The notes below the pieces were generated by a model. The model saw nothing but the letters and a program-made list of their open reading frames with translations, was not told the DNA's origin and searched no databases. A stretch of 57,315 nucleotides of DNA from Nonomuraea jiangxiensis (GTDB lineage: Bacteria > Actinomycetota > Actinomycetes > Streptosporangiales > Streptosporangiaceae), in the NCBI RefSeq assembly GCF_900099965.1, contig NZ_FNDJ01000047.1:1-57315 (forward strand), in the 5' to 3' direction. Numbering within the stretch: position 1 is the first letter of the stretch; each line of letters starts with the position of its first letter. This document shows positions 8,473 through 15,143 of this stretch, one piece after another. The position numbers and the translations under genes are program-made.

Positions 8473-9630
8473 GTGGCGGATCTCCAGCGGATCGTTGACG
8501 AGCTCGCCGCCCGTCTCGGCCGTCCCCTCCTGCTTGAGGACCGCGTGCAGCGGGTCGTGGCCTACAGCGAGCAGCACGGCGCCATGGACGACATCCGCCG
8601 GGACTCGATCCTGCGCCGGCAGACCACGCCCGAGGTACGCCAGTGGATACGCGCGGCGGGGGTGCACGACTCCCCCGGCCCGTTACGCACCCCGGGCGCG
8701 CCGCACCTGGGCCTGCTGCCCCGCGTCTGCCTCCCGGTACGGCACGCCGACGGGCTGCTCGGCTTCCTGTGGTTCATCGACGCGGAGCCGGCCATGTCCG
8801 ACCAGGAGATCGCCGAGGCGTCGGCCGCCATGCCCGCCCTGGCCCTGGCCCTGTTCCACGAGAGCCTGGCCGTCGGGCTCGCCTCGCATCGGGAGCTGGA
8901 GGCGGTCAACGGGCTGCTGCTCGGTGAGCGGGACGCGGCCAGGCAGCTCATCGAGGCGGGCGCGTACCCGCAGGCGCAGCCGGTCACCGTACAGGTGGCC
9001 AGGCCCCGTACCGCCCAGCCGGACGACGCGCTCAGGCTGGCCCTGGAGCAGGGCCTGCTCGCGGTACGGCGGCGGCTGAGCGGGCACCACCCGCTGCACC
9101 TGGTCCGCTACGACCACGCCGTGCTGCTCACCGCCGGGCCGCCGGTCTCGGCCGACGAGGTGCACGCGGCCATGCCGGTGCCGGTGGTGGTCGGGATCGG
9201 GCGCACGCGGCCGGAGCTGGCCCAGGCGGCCGACTCCTACCGGGAGGCCCGGCACGCGGCGGAGGTGACCGCGCGGGTGCCGGGGCTCGGGCGGACCTCC
9301 GAGTGGGCGCGGCTGGGCGTCTACCGGATGCTCACCCAGTTACCCGAACAGGAGCTGCATCCGGGGCTCGAAGGGCTGCTGGACGACGCCCAGTACCTGC
9401 CGCTGCTGGAGACGCTGGAGACCTATCTGGACCTGGCGGGCAGCGCGGTCGCCACGTCGCGGGCGCTGCGGTTGCACCGTACGTCGCTGTACTACCGGTT
9501 GCAGCGGGTGGAGGAGCTCGCGCGTACCGATCTGAAAGACGGCGGGGAACGGCTGGCGCTGCATCTCAGCCTCAAGCTGGCCCGACTCTCAGGGCGCTAC
9601 TTACCGAGAGATTCACATACTTCGTCCTGA
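8473..9630 (+). CDS. PucR-type helix-turn-helix transcriptional regulator
   Basis: About 385 residues. The C-terminal 60 residues carry the PucR/CdaR HTH pattern: LETYLDLAGS, ATSRALRLHRTSLYYRLQRVEEL, and a final LHLSLKLARL helix. The first 120 residues look like a GAF/PAS-type sensor domain, and the middle has a GGDEF-like CdaR fold with a GIGRTRPELAQAADSYREAR segment. This order matches the purine-catabolism regulator PucR and CdaR families, which bind DNA as dimers or tetramers. The GTG at 8473 has AAAGG 7 bases upstream and fits the domain start. An alternative in-frame TTG-ATG at 8443 adds 10 residues without a ribosome site. It lies divergent to the metalloprotease and 61 bp before a gene for an amidohydrolase-like protein, so either could be its target. 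Confidence 0.88.
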   Translation: MADLQRIVDELAARLGRPLLLEDRVQRVVAYSEQHGAMDDIRRDSILRRQTTPEVRQWIRAAGVHDSPGPLRTPGAPHLGLLPRVCLPVRHADGLLGFLWFIDAEPAMSDQEIAEASAAMPALALALFHESLAVGLASHRELEAVNGLLLGERDAARQLIEAGAYPQAQPVTVQVARPRTAQPDDALRLALEQGLLAVRRRLSGHHPLHLVRYDHAVLLTAGPPVSADEVHAAMPVPVVVGIGRTRPELAQAADSYREARHAAEVTARVPGLGRTSEWARLGVYRMLTQLPEQELHPGLEGLLDDAQYLPLLETLETYLDLAGSAVATSRALRLHRTSLYYRLQRVEELARTDLKDGGERLALHLSLKLARLSGRYLPRDSHTSS

Positions 9631-9691
9631 TTGCGTTAGCTATCCCCGCTCACGTTTAATGCCGGAAAGGGTAGATCCGACGGGAGTTCCT

Positions 9692-10792
9692 ATGCCGCCT
9701 GGGAAGCGAGCCGGCTCTGCTCTGGGCAGGCGGGTGTCCGCGCCCGTCGTGATCCATTCCGCGCCGCTCGTGTTGCCCGTCTGCGCGGATCCGGTGCGCG
9801 ACGGCGCCGTGGTGACCAGGGACGACCGGGTGCTCAAGGTCGGCGGCCGGGCTCAGGCGCTCTCCTCGTACCCCGCCGCGCACGAGGTGCGGTGGCCGGG
9901 GATGATCGTGGCGGGGCTGGTCGACGCGCGTTCCGGCGCCGCGCCCGCCGCTCCCGGGGTGACCTCGCGGGCCGGGGTGATCTCGGGCCTGGCCGATCAG
10001 GGCGGGCGGCACCGCATCGCGTACGTCGAGGTGACCAGCGCGAGCGAGGAGGAGTGGGAGGAGACCGGGCGGGACGCGGTGATCACGGCGATCCGCGAGG
10101 TCGACCGGCCGTTCGCGGTGGGGATCGCGGCGCACACCCGGGACCCGCAGGTGCTGGAGGACGTGGCGGTGCTGGCCAGGACGTTCGGGCTGCGGCTGCT
10201 GGTCGATCTGGACCGGCTCTCCCCCGCGACGCTGGACGAGGCCGGGGTGCTCGGGCCGCTCTGCCATGTGGCGTGCGCCCGGCCGCTGGATCCGGGCGAG
10301 CGCAAGCTGCTCAGGCTGCGCGACACCGTGGTGGCGCTCTGCCCGCCCGAGGGGTTCCCCGCCTCCGAGGTGCCGGCCCTGCTCGACGAGGGCAACCTGC
10401 TGGCCCTCGGCACCGGCGCGACCGGGAAGGGCAGCCCGCTGGGGGTGGCAGGGGCGATCCGGCGCGGCGCCCGCGCGCTCGGGCTGCGGCCCCGGGGGCT
10501 GGACCGCAGGCTGGTGGAGGCCGCCACGCTGGGCGGCGCCCGGGCACTGGGCATGGACCGGGGGCAGGGCCGGATCGGGTCGCTGGCTCCCGGCGCCCGC
10601 GCCGACTTCGCCGTCTTCGACGCCCGCGGCCGCTACCCGTACGGGGCCCTGCTGGCCGGGCCGCCCTGCCTGGGCACGGTGGTGGGCGGCACGATCATCG
10701 GAACCGACGGCGCCGGAGCCGGGGGCGCACTCGCGGAAGCCGCGGGCATGATCACCGGAACTGGGCGTCCACTTGGGCCAGCAGCCCTCTGA
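9692..10792 (+). CDS. Amidohydrolase-superfamily-like protein lacking metal ligands
   Basis: A 366-residue protein with the outline of ATZ/TRZ or imidazolonepropionase-like amidohydrolases: a beta-rich start, PGMIVAGLVDARSG where active enzymes have PGxxDxHxH, and a C-terminal ARALGMDRGQGRIGSLAPGARADF composite-domain motif. The paired His of the first metal site are replaced by Arg and Ser, and the late metal Asp position reads LGTGATG. It is therefore probably not a hydrolase; it may have a binding or scaffolding role. The ATG at 9692 was chosen for GGGAG 5 bases upstream; a longer ATG at 9659 has none. Its last 41 bases overlap the convergent MarR gene. It follows the PucR gene and may be its partner. 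Confidence 0.7.
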   Translation: MPPGKRAGSALGRRVSAPVVIHSAPLVLPVCADPVRDGAVVTRDDRVLKVGGRAQALSSYPAAHEVRWPGMIVAGLVDARSGAAPAAPGVTSRAGVISGLADQGGRHRIAYVEVTSASEEEWEETGRDAVITAIREVDRPFAVGIAAHTRDPQVLEDVAVLARTFGLRLLVDLDRLSPATLDEAGVLGPLCHVACARPLDPGERKLLRLRDTVVALCPPEGFPASEVPALLDEGNLLALGTGATGKGSPLGVAGAIRRGARALGLRPRGLDRRLVEAATLGGARALGMDRGQGRIGSLAPGARADFAVFDARGRYPYGALLAGPPCLGTVVGGTIIGTDGAGAGGALAEAAGMITGTGRPLGPAAL

Positions 10793-11171
10793 GCTGCTCG
10801 CGCTCGGCCTCGGCGAGGACCGCGAACAACTCCTCGCCCGCCTGCCGGCGCGCGTCCCGCGCACGGCCGGAGAGCTCGCGCCCCCGCGGCGTGATCACGA
10901 CCAGCGTGGAGCGGCGGTTGGCCGGATCCACCTCCCTGCGCGCCAGCCCGGCCGCCTCCAGCGCGTCCACGACGGGCGTGAGCGAGCGCGGCACGATCCG
11001 CAACTCGTCGGCGAGGCGCACCATGCGCAGCGGCCCCTCGGCGTCGGCGAGCACCCGCAGCGCCCGCGCCTGACCGGGATTGAGCCCGAGCGGGACCAGC
11101 CGGGCCACGTAACCGTGCCGCAGCCGCCTGCCGACCAGGTGCAAGAGCTCGGCGAGCTCCTTGTCTGCCAT
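10752..11171 (-). CDS. MarR-family transcriptional regulator
   Basis: A 139-residue winged-helix regulator. The recognition helix region (LRMVRLADELRIVPRSLTPVVDALEAAGLARR) and the wing (DPANRRSTLVVITPRG) are clear and of normal length. It is divergent from an ABC exporter with 42 bp between the start codons, the standard arrangement for a repressor that controls an efflux pump and responds to its substrate. The start ATG has TAAACT 7 bases before it and no ribosome site, so the mRNA is probably leaderless. The 3' end overlaps the amidohydrolase-like gene convergently. Confidence 0.92.
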   Translation of the reverse strand: MADKELAELLHLVGRRLRHGYVARLVPLGLNPGQARALRVLADAEGPLRMVRLADELRIVPRSLTPVVDALEAAGLARREVDPANRRSTLVVITPRGRELSGRARDARRQAGEELFAVLAEAEREQLRGLLAQVDAQFR

Positions 11172-11213
11172 GCCCGAAAGTTTAGCCTGAGCAAATATGA
11201 GTTAACCTCTGTT
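11172..11213. promoter_or_regulatory. Divergent promoter and likely MarR operator
   Basis: The 42 bp between the MarR and ABC genes are AT-rich for this genome. The minus strand holds TAAACT 7 bases before the MarR ATG; the plus strand holds TAACCT (11203-11208) 5 bases before the exporter ATG. Both fit -10 boxes of leaderless transcripts. An imperfect TTAGCC...GTTAAC dyad spans the interval and is a plausible operator. Confidence 0.5.
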
Positions 11214-12974
11214 ATGGGACGCCTGAAAGGAGCCGCCCACTTGGAGGAGGAACCACGCGCGCCGCTCGGGCGCATCGTCAAACTGTTCCGTGCCTACCGC
11301 GGCCGCCTGGCCCTGGTGGGCTCACTCATCCTGCTCTCATCGCTGGTGTCGCTGGCCTCGCCGTTCCTGCTGCGCGAGGTGCTGGACGTGGCCATCCCGG
11401 CCAGGGACGCCACGCTGCTCGCGCTGCTCTCCCTCGGCATGATCGCGGTGGCGGTCACGACCAGCGTGTTCGACGTGCTGCAGACACTGATCTCCACCAC
11501 CGTGGGCCAGCGGGTGATGCACGACCTGCGCGTCACGGTCTACAACCACCTGCAGCGCATGTCGGTGGCGTTCTTCACCCGTACGCGCACCGGTGAGGTG
11601 CAGTCGCGCATCGCCAATGACATCGGCGGCATGCAGGCCGTCGTCACCTCGACCGCCACCTCCCTGATCTCGAACCTCACCTCCGTCATCGCCTCCGTCG
11701 TCGCCATGGCCGCGCTCGACTGGCGGCTGACGCTGATCTCCCTCGCGATGCTGCCGGTGTTCGTGTGGATCAGCCGCAAGGTCGGCGAGGAGCGCAAGCG
11801 CATCACGGCCGAGCGGCAGCGCAAGCTGGCCAAGATCGCCTCGATGGTCCAGGAGTCGCTGTCGATCAGCGGCATCCTGCTGGGGCGCACCATGGGCCGC
11901 TCCACCGAGCTGACCGAGCGCTTCGGCCGGGCCTCGGACGAGCTGGCCGAGCTGGGCGTGCGGACGAGCATGGCCGGGCGCTGGCGGCAGTCCTCGATCC
12001 AGATCGTCATGGCGGCGATGCCCGCGCTGGTCTACTGGGCCGTCGGCTATACCGGGGCCATCTCGGTCGGGACCCTGGTGGCGTTCACGACGTTGCAGGT
12101 CGGGCTGTTCAGGCCGGCGGTGTCGCTGCTGCGGCTGGGGGTCGAGGTGCAGAGTTCGCTGGCGCTGTTCGGGCGCATCTTCGAATATCTCGACCTGCCG
12201 GTGGACATCCACCCGGGCACGCGGGAGCTGGCGGACGTACGCGGGGAGGTCCGCTTCGAGCACGTCGACTTCTCCTACGGCGAGACCCCCACGCTCACCG
12301 ACGTGGACATCACCGTGCCGGCGGGGGCCAGCCTGGCGGTGGTGGGCGAGACGGGCTCGGGCAAGACCACGCTCAGCTACCTGCCGCCCCGGCTCTACGA
12401 CGTCACGGGCGGGCGGGTGACGATCGACGGGGTGGACGTACGGGAGCTGACGTTCGAGTCGCTGAGCGACGCGGTCGGGGTGGTCTCGCAGGAGACGTAC
12501 CTGTTCCACGCCTCGATCGCCGACAACCTGCGCTTCGCCAAGCCCTCGGCCACGGACGAGGAGCTGGTGGAGGCGGCGACGGCGGCGCGCATCCACGACC
12601 ACATCGCGGCGCTGCCCGACGGTTACGACACGCTGGTGGGCGAGCGCGGCTACCGGTTCTCCGGCGGCGAGAAGCAGCGCCTGGCCATCGCCCGCACCCT
12701 GCTACGGGACCCGCCGGTGCTGATCCTGGACGAGGCCACCAGCGCCCTGGACACGCAGACGGAGCGGGCCGTGCAGGAGGCGCTCGACGCGCTGGCGCGC
12801 GGGCGTACCACGATCACGATCGCGCACCGCCTGTCCACGGTCCGCGACGCCGACGAGATCGTCGTGCTCGACGGGGGGCGGGTGGTCGAGCGGGGCACCC
12901 ATGACGAGCTGATGGCCCGCCGGGGCCACTACGCGGCGCTGGTCAGCCGGGACCAGCCTCTCGAACTGGTCTGA
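11214..12974 (+). CDS. ABC exporter, fused membrane and ATPase domains
   Basis: A 586-residue half-transporter of the multidrug/lipid exporter class. The membrane domain (about 25-310) has six helices. The nucleotide-binding domain has Walker A GETGSGKT near 380, the signature FSGGEKQR near 482, Walker B VLILDEATS near 504, and the H-loop in TITIAHRLS. It should work as a homodimer or with an unlinked partner. The start ATG at 11214 fits a leaderless transcript (TAACCT 5 bases upstream); a TTG at 11241 has a good AAAGGAG 8 bases before it and would remove 9 residues, so the exact start is open. The divergent MarR gene probably represses it. The substrate cannot be read. Confidence 0.93.
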   Translation: MGRLKGAAHLEEEPRAPLGRIVKLFRAYRGRLALVGSLILLSSLVSLASPFLLREVLDVAIPARDATLLALLSLGMIAVAVTTSVFDVLQTLISTTVGQRVMHDLRVTVYNHLQRMSVAFFTRTRTGEVQSRIANDIGGMQAVVTSTATSLISNLTSVIASVVAMAALDWRLTLISLAMLPVFVWISRKVGEERKRITAERQRKLAKIASMVQESLSISGILLGRTMGRSTELTERFGRASDELAELGVRTSMAGRWRQSSIQIVMAAMPALVYWAVGYTGAISVGTLVAFTTLQVGLFRPAVSLLRLGVEVQSSLALFGRIFEYLDLPVDIHPGTRELADVRGEVRFEHVDFSYGETPTLTDVDITVPAGASLAVVGETGSGKTTLSYLPPRLYDVTGGRVTIDGVDVRELTFESLSDAVGVVSQETYLFHASIADNLRFAKPSATDEELVEAATAARIHDHIAALPDGYDTLVGERGYRFSGGEKQRLAIARTLLRDPPVLILDEATSALDTQTERAVQEALDALARGRTTITIAHRLSTVRDADEIVVLDGGRVVERGTHDELMARRGHYAALVSRDQPLELV

Positions 12975-13043
12975 CGCCCCATCGGACGGCCCGCGCATGG
13001 GCCCGGCTTACCTGAAAGTTACATCTGCCTTACCTCATTTGCC

Positions 13044-13094
13044 TGGACTCACTGCTGTAGTTAACCTATAACTGTAGTTGCAAGTTAGCTACAG
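13044..13094 (+). promoter_or_regulatory. Promoter and repeated operator before the Hsp20 gene
   Basis: TGGACT (13044-13049) and TATAAC (13067-13072) are 17 bp apart and fit a -35/-10 pair. CTGTAGTT occurs at 13055-13062 and 13072-13079 in direct orientation, and GTTAGCTACAG (13084-13094) is an inverted copy of CTGTAGTTAAC (13055-13065) with one mismatch. The sites flank and overlap the -10 element, as expected for a repressor. The adjacent MerR/HspR-like protein is the obvious candidate. The motif differs from the HAIR sequence bound by HspR. Confidence 0.6.
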
Positions 13095-13121
13095 GCGATG
13101 GACCAACAAGGGAGTCCGGAA

Positions 13122-13553
13122 ATGCTGTTGACCTCGATCGACCCGTTCTTCCAGGAGTTCGAGCGCCAGTTCAACCGTCTGGCCCGCCAGACCGTCGACA
13201 GCGGCTCCGCTGTCATGCCGATGGACGGGCTGCGCCGCGACGACGACGTGCTCCTGCGCTTCGACCTCCCCGGCATCGACCCCTCCTCCATCGAGGTGAC
13301 GGTCGACCGCGGCGTCCTCACCGTCAGCGCCCGCCGCGAGGAGGAGATCCAGGACAACGAGCGGCTGTTCGTCCGCGAGCGCTCCATGGGCACCTTCACC
13401 CGGCGCGTCTACCTGTCCGAGCACCTCGACGCCGACCAGATCGACGCCAGCTACGCCAACGGCGTGCTCGCCGTCCGCATCCCGGTGCTGGAGCGGGCCA
13501 AGCCGCGCAAGGTGGAGATCCGGCGGGGCGAGACCAAGGCCATCAAGGCCTGA
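13122..13553 (+). CDS. Hsp20/alpha-crystallin small heat shock protein
   Basis: A 143-residue holdase chaperone. The alpha-crystallin domain occupies about residues 35-125: RRDDDVLLRFDLPGIDPSSIEV at its start and the conserved YANGVLAVRIPV strand near its end. The IPV motif used for oligomer contacts follows directly. The N-terminus (LLTSIDPFFQEFERQFNRL) is the short helical arm typical of Actinobacteria. The ATG at 13122 is preferred, with AAGGGAG 7 bases before it; an upstream ATG at 13098 lacks one. A MerR-family regulator follows about 100 bp downstream, and an operator-like repeat lies upstream, so the pair is probably autoregulated and induced by heat or other protein stress. Confidence 0.93.
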   Translation: MLLTSIDPFFQEFERQFNRLARQTVDSGSAVMPMDGLRRDDDVLLRFDLPGIDPSSIEVTVDRGVLTVSARREEEIQDNERLFVRERSMGTFTRRVYLSEHLDADQIDASYANGVLAVRIPVLERAKPRKVEIRRGETKAIKA

Positions 13554-13620
13554 CGTACGGTGCGGGGACGAGTGCCGTCCCCGCCTGACGTACGGTGCGG
13601 TGGGGCGGCGCCGCCGCCCC
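13549..13620 (+). terminator. Two hairpins, each led by the same 17-bp repeat
   Basis: CCTGACGTACGGTGCGG occurs at 13549-13565 (its first half is the end of the Hsp20 gene) and again at 13584-13600. The first copy leads into the hairpin GCGGGGACG/CGTCCCCGC (13562-13584), the second into GGGGCGGC/GCCGCCCC (13602-13620). A duplicated terminator or processing site between the Hsp20 and MerR genes is likely; it would lower MerR relative to Hsp20. Confidence 0.6.
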
Positions 13621-13653
13621 CTGCGCCGCCCTCGACCGACCAAGGAGCCCCCG

Positions 13654-13965
13654 ATGTCCCACCTGCCCTTCGACGACGAGCACGCACCGCTCTACTCCCT
13701 GGGACAGGTGGCGGAGATGCTGCAGGTCCAGCAGGCCTTCCTGCGACGGCTCGACCAGTACGCCGTCATCACCCCGAGCCGTTCGAGCGGCGGCCAGCGG
13801 CGCTACTCCCGGCACGACATCCTGATCGTGCAGCACGTCACGCGCATGACGGAGGAAGGCATGACGCTCATCGCCATCCGCCGCATTCTCGAACTGGAGC
13901 AGGAGGTCGCCGAGCTGCGCGAGAAGCTGAAGGACGCCTACGCGCGGCTCCGCGACCTGGAATGA
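13654..13965 (+). CDS. MerR-family (HspR-like) transcriptional regulator
   Basis: A 103-residue protein. Residues about 10-75 are a MerR winged helix-turn-helix (LYSLGQVAEMLQVQQAFLRRLDQY, then SGGQRRYSRHDILIVQHVTRM). The last 30 residues form the usual coiled coil (LELEQEVAELREKLKDAYARL). The short length without an effector domain matches HspR, the heat-shock repressor, whose activity depends on DnaK. AAGGAG 7 bases before the ATG fixes the start. Located just after Hsp20, it most likely represses that gene through the CTGTAGTT repeats. It is a paralog rather than the dnaK-operon HspR, since no dnaK, grpE or dnaJ is near. Confidence 0.85.
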   Translation: MSHLPFDDEHAPLYSLGQVAEMLQVQQAFLRRLDQYAVITPSRSSGGQRRYSRHDILIVQHVTRMTEEGMTLIAIRRILELEQEVAELREKLKDAYARLRDLE

Positions 13966-14049
13966 ACCTGTGGTGATGAGCCCCGCCGGCGAGCGGCCTC
14001 TCGGCCAGGGCAGATCATCCGAAATACCTAAAAGGCAGGTCAGGTTACA

Positions 14050-14074
14050 GGATTCCGGTCCGCTCCCTGGGTAG
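14050..14074 (+). promoter_or_regulatory. Possible stress sigma-factor promoter (SigB-type)
   Basis: GGAT (14050-14053), 15 bases, then GGGTAG (14069-14074) fits the actinobacterial SigB-group pattern GNNT-N14-16-GGGTAC/T. It ends 9 bases before the ATG of the small acidic protein, so transcription would start close to the start codon. Short motif; chance occurrence is possible. Confidence 0.35.
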
Positions 14075-14083
14075 GGGGCGCGT

Positions 14084-14398
14084 ATGACCGAAAAACCTCC
14101 GGACCGGCACGGGCTGAGTGACGAGCAGGAGATCGAGGTCGAGGAGTGGACCGACGATCTCGGCCTTCATCACGAGGTCGAAGCCGACGACCCCCAGCAC
14201 AGGGACACGCTCGACGAGCGGCTGCGCCGCGAGGCCAGGGACCGGCTGCACGAGCCCCGGCCCAAGCACCGGCTGACCCAGCCGGACGAAGGGCTGGCGC
14301 CGGACCTGGACGACGAGGAGATCGGCGTGGACTGGGGCGACGACGACGGCAACGACCTCTCGGCGGAGGAGCGGGCCGTACGCATCGATCCCGAATGA
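14084..14398 (+). CDS. Small acidic protein, DUF5709-like, function unknown
   Basis: A 104-residue, very acidic, soluble protein without signal peptide or membrane helix. The DTLDERLRREARDRL segment and the final DLSAEERAVRIDPE resemble the TLDERL and EExAxR motifs of DUF5709 proteins that are common in Streptomyces and relatives. Their function is not known. The start ATG has GGGGG about 5 bases upstream. A SigB-type promoter motif precedes it, and the flanking genes (Hsp20, catalase) are stress genes, so a stress role is a reasonable guess. It converges on the HAD gene with only 5 bp between the stops. Confidence 0.65.
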   Translation: MTEKPPDRHGLSDEQEIEVEEWTDDLGLHHEVEADDPQHRDTLDERLRREARDRLHEPRPKHRLTQPDEGLAPDLDDEEIGVDWGDDDGNDLSAEERAVRIDPE

Positions 14399-14403
14399 GA
14401 ACC

Positions 14404-15057
14404 TCAGGTAAGCCGCCGCAGAGCGGGCAGCACGGCATGGAGGTCGTCGACGATCGCGTCGGCGGCCTCGGCCTGCGGGCGCTCGGCGTGCAGGTAGCCC
14501 CAGGGGCCGCGGCGGATCAGGGCGGTGCGCATGCCCGCCCGGGCGGCGGGCAGCACGTCGTTGTCGAGCCGGTCGCCGACGTAGAGGATCTCGCCGGGCT
14601 CCCGGCCGGCGACCGCGGCGACCTTGGCGAAGAAGCCGGCCTCCGGCTTGGCGACGCCCCACCCCTCGGAGGTGTGCACGGAGTCGACCGGCAGGTCCAT
14701 CGCGACCAGCGCGTCGTAGGCCCGCCTGGGCTGGTTGCCGGCGATGATCACCTCGTGTCCGGCGGCGCGCAGGGCCGCCAGGGCGTCGCGCACGTCCGGG
14801 TAGAGGTCGTCGGCGTCGAAGTGGTTGCGCAGGCCGCCGGGGTCGTCGCGTTCCCAGGCGGCCTCCTCCACGGCCAGGTCGAAGCCGGGGCGTACGAGCT
14901 CGAAGGCGTCGCCGTGCGGCCGGTCCAGCGCCGCCATGCCGCCGAGCGCGCCCATCAGCACGAACCTGCCCACCCCGAGCCGGTCGGCCCAGCGGGACCA
15001 GATGCGCTCCTCGTTGATCAGCGTCTCCCCGACGTCGAACACCACGGCCTTGACCAT
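14404..15057 (-). CDS. HAD-superfamily hydrolase (phosphatase-like)
   Basis: A 217-residue HAD protein. Motif I is FDVGETL near residue 6, with the second Asp of the usual DxD replaced by Glu; motif II is IIAGNQ; motif III Lys lies in VAKPEAGFF; motif IV is YVGDRLDNDV. The Glu in motif I is seen in some HAD families and does not exclude activity, but the general acid position is altered. The cap is of the small helical C1 type. GGGGGA 3-4 bases before the ATG at 15057 supports the start; an in-frame ATG at 15120 would add 21 poor-quality residues that run into the catalase leader. The substrate is unknown. The gene is divergent from catalase. Confidence 0.87.
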   Translation of the reverse strand: MVKAVVFDVGETLINEERIWSRWADRLGVGRFVLMGALGGMAALDRPHGDAFELVRPGFDLAVEEAAWERDDPGGLRNHFDADDLYPDVRDALAALRAAGHEVIIAGNQPRRAYDALVAMDLPVDSVHTSEGWGVAKPEAGFFAKVAAVAGREPGEILYVGDRLDNDVLPAARAGMRTALIRRGPWGYLHAERPQAEAADAIVDDLHAVLPALRRLT

Positions 15058-15077
15058 CGATCCCCCTACTCGAACCT

Positions 15078-15101
15078 GTTTCGACCTATTTGTCTGGGCA
15101 G
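15078..15101 (+). promoter_or_regulatory. Possible SigB-type promoter of the catalase gene
   Basis: GTTT (15078-15081), 14 bases, then GGGCAG (15096-15101) resembles the GNNT-N14-16-GGGTAC/T pattern of stress sigma factors. It lies 43 bases before the catalase ATG, a sensible distance. KatE-type catalases are commonly under such sigma factors. Confidence 0.4.
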
Positions 15102-15143
15102 CAGCTGAGAGGCCCGACAAATTACTTCAAGGGGGATTTTTCC

